Positions 1 to 6,860 of a DNA stretch of 12,057 nucleotides are shown here, one piece after another (within the stretch, counting starts at the first letter, position 1; each line of letters begins with the position of its first letter). The notes under the pieces were generated by a model. The model was not told the DNA's origin, made no database searches, and saw nothing but the letters and a program-made list of their open reading frames with translations. The position numbers were made by a program, and so were the translations under genes. Source of the DNA: OMOG01 sp041485845 (GTDB taxonomy: Bacteria; Acidobacteriota; Terriglobia; Bryobacterales; Bryobacteraceae); assembly GCA_041485845.1 (NCBI GenBank), contig JBGPKH010000230.1, positions 1-12,057 on the forward strand, given 5' to 3'.

Positions 1-177
1 ACGTTGGCCTTTTCCAAGATCCGAACTCGATGGCGGGGCCTTCACCTCCCGAGTAAAAATCCCGACTGGAAAAGAATAACGCCTTTCGACTGGCCCATCT
101 TCCTCTGCCACGATTAGCCGGTTAATTGCCGAAAGCTCACGATGAATCGCGTCGGCGTCCACTTTTGTGTCGCGCAC
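1..177 (-). CDS. Possible partial hypothetical protein (N-terminal part), runs off the left edge
   Basis: An uninterrupted minus-strand frame runs from a GTG at 177 to the window edge, 59 codons without stop. The first residues read VRDTKVDADAIH, followed by a helix-like stretch (RELSAINRLIVAEEDG) and then YSFPVGIFTREVKAPP. I do not recognise the family. Codon third positions are much less GC-rich than in the neighbouring genes, so it is either transferred DNA or not coding at all. The first 13 codons lie inside a 39-bp sequence that recurs at 9253-9291, where the same reading frame is also open. No convincing ribosome binding site is seen, only a G-rich run upstream that belongs to a heptad repeat. 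It would diverge from the glycosidase gene at 251. Existence is uncertain. Confidence 0.3.
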   Translation of the reverse strand, partial: MRDTKVDADAIHRELSAINRLIVAEEDGPVERRYSFPVGIFTREVKAPPSSSDLGKGQR

Positions 178-179
178 CC
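141..179 (-). repeat. 39-bp dispersed repeat, copy 1
   Basis: Bases 141-179 are the exact reverse complement of 9253-9291. Identity stops abruptly at both ends. On the right it stops at 180, where a heptanucleotide tandem repeat begins; on the left it stops at 140. Read on the minus strand it includes the start of a possible open frame (GTG at 177). Confidence 0.85.
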
Positions 180-207
180 CCGGACCCCTGGCCCCTGGCC
201 CCCGACC
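180..207. repeat. Heptanucleotide tandem repeat, about four units
   Basis: Four imperfect 7-nt units are seen: CCGGACC, CCTGGCC, CCTGGCC, CCCGACC. The array abuts the 39-bp repeat on the left and covers the expected -35 region of the promoter at 219-224. A related array lies at 4446-4473. Confidence 0.6.
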
Positions 208-224
208 TCCAACCCCTGTATAAT
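195..224 (+). promoter_or_regulatory. Probable sigma-70-type promoter of the GH127 gene
   Basis: A perfect TATAAT lies at 219-224, 26 nt before the start codon at 251. The position 17-18 nt further upstream (195-201) holds only CTGGCCC, a poor -35 that is part of the heptad repeat. Transcription would start near 231 and give a leader of about 20 nt carrying the GAAGGAG ribosome binding site (239-245). Confidence 0.55.
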
Positions 225-250
225 GTATGCGATTCCACGAAGGAGCCTCT

Positions 251-2344
251 ATGAGCGAACCCTCTCGCAAGCATTCCCTGAGCCGGCGGAACCTGTTGGC
301 AGCCGCCGGCGCCGCGGCTCCCGCGCTGCTCGCGCAACAGCCCCCCGCGCAACCGGCCGGGCCGCCGAATCCCAACACCAGCGCGCAACAACAGCGCCGC
401 GGCCCCGCGCCGGAAGTTCCGCCGTTCGAAGCTCCCATCGAGTTCACGCGCCAAGACGTGCCCGCCAAAGTCAAACCTTTTCCGATGACCGCGGTCAAGC
501 TCCTCCCCAGCGCCTACACCGAAGCCGCGGAGTGGAATCGCGGCTACATGCAGCGCCTGCCTTCCGACCGGCTGCTCTACAACTTCCGCGAGAACGCGGG
601 CCTGTCCATGGGCTCCGCCAAGCCCTTCGGCGGCTGGGAAGCCAAGGCCGATGGTCAGCGCGGCACCGAGCTGCGCGGCCATTTCACCGGCCACTTCCTT
701 TCCGCCAGCGCGCAGCTATACTGCTCGGCCGGCGACAAGGAAGCCAAGGCCAAAGGCGACGAGATGGTCGCCGAGTTGGCGAAGTGCCAGGACAAACTCG
801 GCGGCGGATACTTGAGCGCCTTCCCCATGGATCTCTTCGATCGGCTCGACCGCCTCTCCGGCCAGCCGCGCACCGGCCCGCCCGCACCCGGCACTCTGGG
901 GCTCCCCTGGGCGCCCTTCTACACCATCCACAAAATCATGGCCGGTCTCTTCGACATGTACACTCTCACCGGCAACCAGCAGGCGCTGAAGGTCGTCGAG
1001 GGCATGGCCGACTGGGCCGACAAGTGGAGCGGCTCCAAAACCGAAGAGCACATGCAACAGATCCTCAACGTGGAATACGGCGGCATCGCCGAAACGTTGT
1101 ACAACCTCGCTGCCGCCACCAACAACGACCGGTGGGCCAAGGCCGGCGACCGCTACACCAAGAAGCGCTTCGTCAATCCCCTGGCCTCGCGCCGCGACGA
1201 GCTCCGCGGCCTCCACGTCAACACCCACATCCCGCAGGTCATCGCCGCCGCCCGCCGCTACGAAATCTCCGGCGACACGCGCTTCCACGACGTCGCCGAC
1301 TATTTCTGGTACGAAGTGGTCAGCGCCCGCAGCTACGTCACCGGAGGCACCAGCAACGGCGAGAGCTGGCAGGCACAGCCGCGGCAGCTCGCGGCGGAGC
1401 TCAAAGCCAGCGTGGCCACCGCCGAGTGCTGCTGCGCCTACAACATGCTCAAGCTCACCCGCCATCTCTACGGCTGGACCGGCGACCCGAGTTACTTCGA
1501 CTACTACGAGCGCTCCATGATCAACCACCGGCTGGGCACTATCCTGCCGGACAAGGGCTACACGCAGTACTACCTGTCGCTCACGCCCGGCGCGTGGAAG
1601 ACCTTCAACACCGAGGACCAGTCGTTCTGGTGCTGCACCGGCTCCGGCGTCGAAGAATTTTCCAAGCTCAACGACAGCATCTACTGGCACGACGGCCGCG
1701 GCCTCTTCGTCAACCTCTTCATTCCCTCCGAGCTGGACTGGCAGGAGAAGGGCTTCCGCCTGCGCCAGGAGACCAGGTTCCCCGAGCAGCCCGGCACCAG
1801 CCTGGTCGTCAGCTCCGACAAGCCGGTCCAACTGGCGATTCGCCTCCGCGTTCCCGCATGGCTCGACTCCGCCCCCACGGTGAAACTCAACGGCAGACCG
1901 CTCGAAGCCTCGGCCGACCCCGGCAGCTACGTCACCATTTCGAGAACCTGGAAGAAGGGCGACCGCATCGAGATGGCGCTGCCCATGAGCCTCAAGGTTG
2001 AGACCATGCCCGACGATCGCAAGCTGCAGGCGTTCCTCTATGGTCCGGTGGTGCTGGCCGGCGATCTCGGCTCCGAAGGGTTGGACGAGCGGTTGATCGT
2101 CGGCCCCAACGCGCCGCGAATGGGGAGCCGCGGGAATCAACCCCCGCGTCCCAACGCGCCGCCGCCGGTGCCGCAAATCGAGATCCCAAAATTCCAAGCC
2201 GCCGGCGCCGACCCCGCTTCTTGGATCAAGCCCGCGGACAAGCCGCTGACTTTCCGCACCTCGGGACAACAGAAGGACGTCACGCTCGCCCCGATCAACA
2301 GCATCTTCGGCAAGCGCTACTCGGTCTACTGGCAGGTTACTTAG
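251..2344 (+). CDS. Tat-exported glycoside hydrolase family 127 protein (DUF1680, beta-L-arabinofuranosidase-like)
   Basis: A 697-residue protein that would cleave L-arabinofuranosides, or a related sugar, outside the cytoplasm. The start at 251 is preferred over an in-frame ATG at 227 because GAAGGAG lies 5 nt upstream of it and the Tat signal then sits at the N-terminus. SRRNLL (residues 11-16) precedes an Ala-rich hydrophobic stretch ending near ALLAQ, then a Pro/Gln-rich linker to about residue 60. The catalytic-domain signatures of GH127 are present: E392-C393-C394 (the family Glu-x-Cys metal ligands) followed by YNMLKLTRHLY, and C461-C462 in WCCTGSGVEEFSKLNDSIYW. In characterised members this Cys pair contains the nucleophile and a zinc ligand. 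The C-terminal part fits the beta-sandwich and ends with the family-like RYSVYW. A Pro-rich insert lies near 627-643. Family assignment is firm; substrate is inferred. No sugar operon adjoins it. Confidence 0.93.
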   Translation: MSEPSRKHSLSRRNLLAAAGAAAPALLAQQPPAQPAGPPNPNTSAQQQRRGPAPEVPPFEAPIEFTRQDVPAKVKPFPMTAVKLLPSAYTEAAEWNRGYMQRLPSDRLLYNFRENAGLSMGSAKPFGGWEAKADGQRGTELRGHFTGHFLSASAQLYCSAGDKEAKAKGDEMVAELAKCQDKLGGGYLSAFPMDLFDRLDRLSGQPRTGPPAPGTLGLPWAPFYTIHKIMAGLFDMYTLTGNQQALKVVEGMADWADKWSGSKTEEHMQQILNVEYGGIAETLYNLAAATNNDRWAKAGDRYTKKRFVNPLASRRDELRGLHVNTHIPQVIAAARRYEISGDTRFHDVADYFWYEVVSARSYVTGGTSNGESWQAQPRQLAAELKASVATAECCCAYNMLKLTRHLYGWTGDPSYFDYYERSMINHRLGTILPDKGYTQYYLSLTPGAWKTFNTEDQSFWCCTGSGVEEFSKLNDSIYWHDGRGLFVNLFIPSELDWQEKGFRLRQETRFPEQPGTSLVVSSDKPVQLAIRLRVPAWLDSAPTVKLNGRPLEASADPGSYVTISRTWKKGDRIEMALPMSLKVETMPDDRKLQAFLYGPVVLAGDLGSEGLDERLIVGPNAPRMGSRGNQPPRPNAPPPVPQIEIPKFQAAGADPASWIKPADKPLTFRTSGQQKDVTLAPINSIFGKRYSVYWQVT

Positions 2345-2624
2345 GCGCCCCGCACAAATAACTGGATCGTTTGGCAGCCCGGGGGGCAGGATTGCGCTTC
2401 TCCGCTGCCTCCGCGTTCTCGATCCCGACCGCGAAGTTGAGCCCGCCAATCCACGCGAATCCGCTTTCTCTTCTTTTCTCCCGGTCTTCCTCCGCGCTTG
2501 TCTCCGCGACTTCCGCGGCTCTCTCTCCGGTGAGATCTCGTTTTCGAACCAAGTTATTTTTGCGTGACCTCTTAGTCTTTGCTTGCCTCCACGCACTCTG
2601 CCCTGAAAGGACGCGCAGCAGATT
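2345..2624. other. Intergenic stretch with degenerate GCGGAG-type repeats, no gene supported
   Basis: Between the glycosidase stop and the DUF2442 remnant no frame shows coding character. The DNA carries many variants of a short motif: CTCCGCTGCCTCCGCGTTCTC (split over 2399-2420), CTCCGCGCTTGTCTCCGCGA and CTTCCGCGGCTCTCTC further on to about 2530. Read on the minus strand this is a chain of GCGGAGA/CGCGGA units at roughly 10-nt spacing. Such sequence is a widespread kind of extragenic repeat in several phyla. Here it is decayed. Confidence 0.5.
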
Positions 2625-2838
2625 CTATCGCGTAGTTGTCCGTGCCTCGAGCCAGCGGCGAAGGGATTCCTGCGTCTCACCCGACCCCCTCCCGGCCAGA
2701 AAACTCTCCATGCCGATGTCCTCTAAGTCCGGCCAGTGAAGGCCCGTGCCGTCTCCGATGAAACGCCAGTTCGCACGCTCCCGGCTGTGCCGTGCGTCAA
2801 GCGGGAGAACCACGCGAGCGGCGCCGCGACTCGTCCAG
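2625..2838 (-). pseudogene. DUF2442-family remnant, frameshifted
   Basis: Two reading frames on the minus strand each match a different part of the DUF2442 family as I know it. From 2838 down, the frame reads GRVAAPLAWFSRLTHGTAGS, the family's N-terminal core (usually DGR..VPLAWFPRLLHGT). From about 2779 down, another frame reads RERANWRFIGDGTGLHWPDL and later FLAGRGSGETQESLRRWLEA, the family's C-terminal half, ending at a TAG (2625-2627). The break is within about 2777-2785, so at least one indel separates them. No start or N-terminal strand is found upstream, where the cupin stop lies. DUF2442 proteins are small (about 80-90 residues) and are often paired with DUF4160 proteins, possibly as antitoxins. 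No DUF4160 partner is visible. A GTG-started 62-residue frame (2813) could still be translated, but it would lack the family core. Confidence 0.65.
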
Positions 2839-2916
2839 CCGCCGGCAAGACCCGCAATGAGGGAAATCGGTGATTGTCGCGGTCTTCGCCAGTTCTCCAG
2901 CCAACCGATCCAGTGA

Positions 2917-3243
2917 CTACCGCGCCGGCTTGTGCATGGTCAACAGCATCACCACCGGCGTCCGTGCCACGATACCGTGCTGCAACTGGGGCGCCATGTG
3001 CACATATGCCCCCGCTTTCACTTCCTGAACATCCTCGCCCAGCGTGAGCTGCGCTTCGCCGGATACGAAATAAAGCGAGGCCGCCATGGGAGCGGTGTGG
3101 GCCGACAGCTCCTGGCCGGCCGCGAAACCGAAGATCACCACCTTCACGCGATCGTCGTTGTGCAGTGTGCGGCTGAGGATGCCGTTTTCGGGGATCTGCG
3201 CCTCCGCTTCCAGGCTGGGGTAATACGTGTAATTTGCGCTCAT
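2917..3243 (-). CDS. Small single-domain cupin protein
   Basis: A 108-residue protein with one cupin beta-barrel. Visible pieces are the first conserved segment (residues 34-66, VKVVIFGFAAGQELSAHT then YFVSGEAQLTLG) and the second (KAGAYVHMAPQLQHGIVA, residues 77-94, with P85 and H89). The first motif keeps only one His (H49) of the usual HxH and lacks the usual Glu, so the metal site is probably incomplete or altered. No signal peptide; cytosolic. The ATG at 3243 is chosen because the frame beyond it (to a GTG at 3291) adds non-conserved sequence across the putative operator. The ribosome binding site is weak. The gene diverges from mqnC. Substrate or ligand cannot be told from sequence; related small cupins are usually annotated only as cupin domain-containing protein. 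Confidence 0.85.
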   Translation of the reverse strand: MSANYTYYPSLEAEAQIPENGILSRTLHNDDRVKVVIFGFAAGQELSAHTAPMAASLYFVSGEAQLTLGEDVQEVKAGAYVHMAPQLQHGIVARTPVVMLLTMHKPAR

Positions 3244-3277
3244 GCTTCTATTTTGGGGGAGAGACAGCGCGATTGCG

Positions 3278-3291
3278 GTGACCCGAGTCAC
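3278..3291. promoter_or_regulatory. GTGA-N6-TCAC dyad between cupin and mqnC (candidate CRP/FNR-type operator)
   Basis: GTGACCCGAGTCAC is a perfect palindrome apart from its central four bases and has the GTGA-N6-TCAC layout of CRP-family sites. The outer bases of the full consensus are not kept (GGTGA and TCACG). It sits in the 84-nt gap between the divergent starts 3243 (minus) and 3328 (plus), so it could serve either gene. No good -10/-35 pair was identified for either direction, apart from TATCTT at 3300-3305 on the plus strand. Confidence 0.35.
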
Positions 3292-3327
3292 GGCTTTGGT
3301 ATCTTAGAAGCAACGGCTGGGTTTTCT

Positions 3328-4359
3328 ATGATGACTCGCGAAGAAGCGCTCGACCTGTTCCGCTCGGACGATCTGATCGGCATCGGGATGGAAGCCGACT
3401 CCGTGCGCCGCAAGTGGCATCCCGAGGGCGTGGTCTCCTACATCATCGACCGCAACATCAACTACACCAACTTCTGCACCGAGTATTGCAGCTTCTGCGC
3501 CTTCTACCGGCCCATGGGCCACGCGGAAGGATACGTTCTGCCGAAGGAGGTCATCTTCGCCAAGATCCAGGAGACGCTCGACCTGGGCGGCACGGGCGTG
3601 CTCATGCAGGGCGGGCTGCATCCCGACCTCAAGATCGAGTGGTACGAAGACCTGTTCCGCAGCATCAAGGAGCGCTACCCGATTCACCTGCACTGTCTCT
3701 CCGCGCCCGAAGTGACCAACATCGCCGACGTGAGCCGGCTGAGCCTGCGCGACACCATCGCGCGGCTGCGGGATTCGGGCCTCGATTCGATTCCCGGCGG
3801 CGGAGCGGAGATCCTGGACGACGCCGTGCGCCACCGCATCAGCCGCCTGAAGTGCACCACGCAGGACTGGATCGATGTGCACCGCACCGCGCACCAGCTC
3901 GGCATGCGGACCACCGCCACCATGATGTTCGGCTGCGGGGAGACCATCGAGCAGCGCATGAACCATCTGGAACTGGTGCGCAACATACAGGAGGAGACCG
4001 GCGGTTTCACGGCGTTCATCCCGTGGACGTTCCAGCGGGAGAATACTTCGCTCGGCCACTTCGTCAAGGAAGAAGCGACCGCGGTGGAGTACCTGCAAAC
4101 GCTGGCGATTTCGCGCATCTACCTGGACAATTTCGAAAACGTGCAGTCGTCGTGGGTGACGCAGGGGCTCAAAACGTGCCAGTTGGGCCTGCGCTTCGGC
4201 GGCAACGACGTGGGCAGCATCATGATCGAGGAGAACGTGGTGTCCGCGGCGGGCGCGCATCACCATGCCAGCGAAGAAGAATTGCGGCGCATGATTCGCG
4301 ACGCGGGCTTCGTGCCCAAGCAGCGGGACACGCTGTATCGGACGTATTTCTTGAACTAG
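3328..4359 (+). CDS. mqnC: Cyclic dehypoxanthinyl futalosine synthase (radical SAM, menaquinone via futalosine)
   Basis: A 343-residue radical SAM enzyme that cyclises dehypoxanthine futalosine in the futalosine route to menaquinone. The [4Fe-4S] motif is CTEYCSFC (C50, C54, C57), directly after the family hallmark VVSYIIDRNINYTNFC. Further family segments are GGTGVLMQGGLHPDLKIEWY (residues 87-106), DSIPGGGAEILDD, TATMMFGCGET, GGFTAFIPWTFQ, QSSWVTQGLK and the C-terminal QRDTLYRT. These separate MqnC from MqnE and from CofG/CofH. The first ATG is at 3328, followed by a second ATG, with no clear ribosome binding site. Family members usually carry an extra N-terminal helix, and codons just upstream of 3328 read ILEATAG, similar to it, so the true start may be upstream at a non-ATG codon (an in-frame TTG is at 3253). 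Other mqn genes are not in the window. Confidence 0.93.
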   Translation: MMTREEALDLFRSDDLIGIGMEADSVRRKWHPEGVVSYIIDRNINYTNFCTEYCSFCAFYRPMGHAEGYVLPKEVIFAKIQETLDLGGTGVLMQGGLHPDLKIEWYEDLFRSIKERYPIHLHCLSAPEVTNIADVSRLSLRDTIARLRDSGLDSIPGGGAEILDDAVRHRISRLKCTTQDWIDVHRTAHQLGMRTTATMMFGCGETIEQRMNHLELVRNIQEETGGFTAFIPWTFQRENTSLGHFVKEEATAVEYLQTLAISRIYLDNFENVQSSWVTQGLKTCQLGLRFGGNDVGSIMIEENVVSAAGAHHHASEEELRRMIRDAGFVPKQRDTLYRTYFLN

Positions 4360-4383
4360 CTTGGTTCCCGTTATAGGGGCCCC

Positions 4384-4404
4384 AACGAGAATTTTGTTCT
4401 CGTT
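4384..4404. terminator. Hairpin between convergent mqnC and glcD
   Basis: AACGAGAA (4384-4391) pairs perfectly with TTCTCGTT (4397-4404) around the loop TTTTG, 24 nt after the mqnC stop. There is no T-run after it on the plus strand, so it is at best a weak or Rho-assisted terminator or a transcript-end stabiliser. Confidence 0.4.
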
Positions 4405-4445
4405 GCAGCCGCATCGAGTTGCGAACACGCGCCGCCGCCGTTATT

Positions 4446-4473
4446 CTGACTCCTGGCTCCTGACTCCTGACTC
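4446..4473. repeat. Heptanucleotide tandem repeat, four units
   Basis: Four units of CTGRCTC follow each other: CTGACTC, CTGGCTC, CTGACTC, CTGACTC, then a partial GACTCC. The array is intergenic, between the 3' ends of mqnC and glcD, and resembles the array at 180-207. Short heptamer arrays of this kind are known in cyanobacteria and, from memory, occur in Solibacter-type genomes. Confidence 0.75.
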
Positions 4474-4536
4474 GACTCCCATGTCCCGAACGGATATCAA
4501 GGCGAAGCCCTTGCCTAGTCATAGTTAGGGCCGAAC

Positions 4537-5970
4537 TCAATAAACGGTCGTCCCGGCAACCAGCGGCGCCTGGCGGATTTCCAGGCACCCGCGGCCGGTG
4601 GGCAGCACCTTGCCGGGATTCAGCCGATTGCCGGGATCGAAAAGCAGTTTGAGGGCGCGGATCGTGTCCAGTGTTTCTTGCGTGAACAGCTTGGCCATCA
4701 GCTCGATCTTTTCCATGCCGACGCCGTGCTCGCCCGTGATCGATCCGCCGGCATCGATGCAAAATGTCAGAATCTCCTGGCCGCAGGCACGCGCCTTCTC
4801 GAGATCGCCCGGCTTGCGCGCGTCGAACAGGATGATGGGGTGCATGTTGCCGTCGCCGGCGTGGAAGATGTTGCTGATAGTCAGCCCGTACTTGCGGGAG
4901 ACTTCGCCGATGAAGTTCAGGGTGGGCGCTATCTTGGTGCGTGGGACCACGCCATCCTGCACGTAGTAGGTCGGGCTGACCCGGCCCACGGCGCCGAACG
5001 CGTTCTTGCGGCCCTTCCAGAGCAGCTCGCGCTCTTCGGCCGAGCGCGCCACGCGGACTTCCCGCGCCCCGGAAACGCGGCAGGCCTCGCGGATCTGCTC
5101 CACCTGCTCTTCCACCGCCTCGCGAATGCCCTCGAGCTCGATCAGCAGAACCGCGGCGGCATCCATGGGGTAGCCGGCGTGGGTGGCCTCTTCCACCATG
5201 CGCAGCATCACGCCATCGAGCATCTCCACGGCCACCGGCGTGATGGCGCGGGCGGTGATTTCGGCGACCGTGCGGCCGGCATCTTCGCTGGACTCGTACA
5301 CCGCGAGAATGGTCTTCACCAGCTCCGCCTTGCGCATCAGCCGCACCGTGATCCTGGTGACCAGCGCCATGGTGCCTTCCGAGCCGGTCAGCAGACCGGT
5401 GAGGTCGTAGCCGGGAAGATCGAGCTCTTTCCCGCCGGTCTCGACGATGGCGCCATCGGGCAGCACCAGTTCCAGGCCGAGAACGTGGTTGGTGGTGACC
5501 CCGTAGGCCAGGGTATGCGGCCCTCCGGCGTTTTCGGCCACGTTGCCGCCGATGGTGCAGGCGCGCTGGCTGGAGGGATCGGGCGCGTAGAAGTAGCCGC
5601 AACCCTGCACCGCCATCGTGATATCCAGGTTGACCACCCCGGGCTGGACCACGGCGCGCTCGTTTTCGAGATCGATCTCGAGGATCCGGTTCATGCGCGC
5701 GAAGGCCAGCATGATGCCGCCCTCGCGCGGAATGGCGCCGCCCGAGAGTCCGGTTCCGGCGCCGCGGCCCACGAAGGGGACACCGAATTCATGCGCAATC
5801 CGTACGATGGCGGCGACGTCTTCGGTGGTGCGGGGGAAGACCACCAGATCGGGGCGGTGCTTGTCGACGCCGCCGTCGTATTCGTAGAGGGAGAGGTCCT
5901 CGGGCCGGTCCAGATAGCCGCGCCGGCCCAGAAGAGCGGCAAGACGTTCCTGGCAAGCGGTCGGCAACAT
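4537..5970 (-). CDS. glcD: FAD-linked oxidase, glycolate oxidase subunit GlcD-like
   Basis: A 477-residue cytosolic flavoprotein of the VAO/PCMH type that oxidises a 2-hydroxy acid such as glycolate or lactate. The FAD-binding N-terminal domain shows GRGAGTGLSGGAIP (residues 68-81), IGGNVAENAGGPHTLAYGVT (140-159) and LTGSEGTMALVTRI. The C-terminal FAD-oxidase domain shows NIFHAGDGNMHPIILFD (367-383), including the His of the HxGDGNxHP-like motif, and GGSITGEHGVGMEK (408-421). The length is normal for GlcD. It starts 5 nt after the galU stop and its ribosome binding site (GTAGGG) lies inside the end of galU, so the two are co-transcribed. The usual partners GlcE and GlcF are absent: the next gene downstream is convergent. 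It may act alone, or the partners lie elsewhere. D-lactate dehydrogenase or another 2-hydroxyacid oxidase are alternatives. Confidence 0.9.
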   Translation of the reverse strand: MLPTACQERLAALLGRRGYLDRPEDLSLYEYDGGVDKHRPDLVVFPRTTEDVAAIVRIAHEFGVPFVGRGAGTGLSGGAIPREGGIMLAFARMNRILEIDLENERAVVQPGVVNLDITMAVQGCGYFYAPDPSSQRACTIGGNVAENAGGPHTLAYGVTTNHVLGLELVLPDGAIVETGGKELDLPGYDLTGLLTGSEGTMALVTRITVRLMRKAELVKTILAVYESSEDAGRTVAEITARAITPVAVEMLDGVMLRMVEEATHAGYPMDAAAVLLIELEGIREAVEEQVEQIREACRVSGAREVRVARSAEERELLWKGRKNAFGAVGRVSPTYYVQDGVVPRTKIAPTLNFIGEVSRKYGLTISNIFHAGDGNMHPIILFDARKPGDLEKARACGQEILTFCIDAGGSITGEHGVGMEKIELMAKLFTQETLDTIRALKLLFDPGNRLNPGKVLPTGRGCLEIRQAPLVAGTTVY

Positions 5971-5975
5971 GTACC

Positions 5976-6860
5976 CTACAACTTTAGTCCTTTCAAATAC
6001 TCGCGGAAAGGGCCACCCAGGTCGTGGCGGCGGAGAGCGAACTCCACGGTGGCCTTGAGGAAGCCGAGTTTGTCGCCGGCGTCGTAGCGCGTGCCTTCGA
6101 AGCGGTAGGCGTAGATCGGGCGGCTGCGCAGCAGGTGTTTGAGCGCATCGGTGAGCTGGATCTCGCCGCCGGAGCCGGGATCGATGGCTTGCAGCGAATC
6201 GAAGATCTCGGGCGTCAGCACATACCGCCCGATGATGGCGAGATTCGAGGGCGCCTCATCCGCCTTGGGCTTCTCGACCAGGTTGCGAATGCGGTAAACG
6301 CGGTCGTGGCTGCCGTTGTGGGAGACAGGTTCGGCGTCGATGGCGCCGTAGGACGAAATGCTTTCCCTGGGGACCTCCATGACGGCCAGGACGGGCGCGG
6401 CGAAAAACGCGTGAATATCGAGAAGCTGGCGCAGGCAGGGGGTCTCGGCTTCAATGACGTCGTCGGCCAACACTACGGAGAATGGCTCGTCGCCCACCAG
6501 TTCCATAGCCCGCAGAACGGCGTGGCCGAGGCCCAAGGCCTCCTTCTGGCGGACGTAGGAGACGTTGATCATGTCGGAGATGTTGCGGACGATGGCCAGC
6601 AGGTCTTTTTGGTGTCGCGATTCCAGCAGGTATTCCAATTCGAAGCTGACGTCGAAGTGGTCTTCGATGGCGCTCTTGCCGCGGCCGGTCACGATGATGA
6701 TGTTCTGGATCCCGGAATGCAGCGCCTCCTCCACGCCATATTGGATGATGGGCTTATCGACGATGGGCAACATCTCTTTGGGCTGGGCCTTGGTGGCGGG
6801 GAGAAAACGGGTGCCCAGTCCCGCGGCGGGAAAGACTGCTTTTCTGACTTTGGCTGGCAT
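5976..6860 (-). CDS. galU: UTP--glucose-1-phosphate uridylyltransferase
   Basis: A 294-residue nucleotidyltransferase that makes UDP-glucose from UTP and glucose-1-phosphate, supplying envelope and exopolysaccharide synthesis. The N-terminal nucleotide-binding segment is PAAGLGTRFLPATKAQPKEM (residues 11-30), followed by LPIVDKPIIQYGVEEA. Other GalU segments are FSVVLADDVI, RIRNLVEKPK (base/metal region), IIGRYVLTPEIF, GGEIQLTDALK and FEGTRYDAGDKLGFLKA. Length and motif order are those of bacterial GalU. The ATG at 6860 fits the family N-terminus, but AGAGG stands directly against it with essentially no spacer, so initiation may be weak. It is first in a two-gene minus-strand unit with glcD. 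No clear promoter was identified in the 209 nt upstream. Confidence 0.95.
   Translation of the reverse strand: MPAKVRKAVFPAAGLGTRFLPATKAQPKEMLPIVDKPIIQYGVEEALHSGIQNIIIVTGRGKSAIEDHFDVSFELEYLLESRHQKDLLAIVRNISDMINVSYVRQKEALGLGHAVLRAMELVGDEPFSVVLADDVIEAETPCLRQLLDIHAFFAAPVLAVMEVPRESISSYGAIDAEPVSHNGSHDRVYRIRNLVEKPKADEAPSNLAIIGRYVLTPEIFDSLQAIDPGSGGEIQLTDALKHLLRSRPIYAYRFEGTRYDAGDKLGFLKATVEFALRRHDLGGPFREYLKGLKL

Noticed and set aside
142..2001. Plus-strand frame of 619 codons overlapping the glycosidase gene
   Set aside because: Arg/Pro/His-rich out-of-frame translation, typical of a frame shadow in GC-rich coding DNA.
2535..2565. tRNA-like T-loop word (GGTTCGAAAAC on the minus strand)
   Set aside because: No acceptor, D or anticodon stems can be folded around it.
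716..2680. Long minus-strand open frame of 654 codons opposite the glycosidase gene
   Set aside because: It is an antisense shadow of a strongly supported GH127 gene in high-GC DNA; its composition is low-complexity and shows no family motif.
2371..2739. Plus-strand frame of 122 codons after the glycosidase gene
   Set aside because: Ser/Arg-rich translation of repeat DNA, and it overlaps the DUF2442 remnant on the other strand.
3244..3291. Upstream GTG start for the cupin gene
   Set aside because: The added residues are not cupin-like and would cross the divergent regulatory gap.
3304..4428. Minus-strand frame of 374 codons opposite mqnC
   Set aside because: Shadow of mqnC; no recognisable domain.
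4678..6087. Plus-strand frame of 469 codons opposite glcD
   Set aside because: Shadow of glcD; His/Gly/Ala-rich with no motif.
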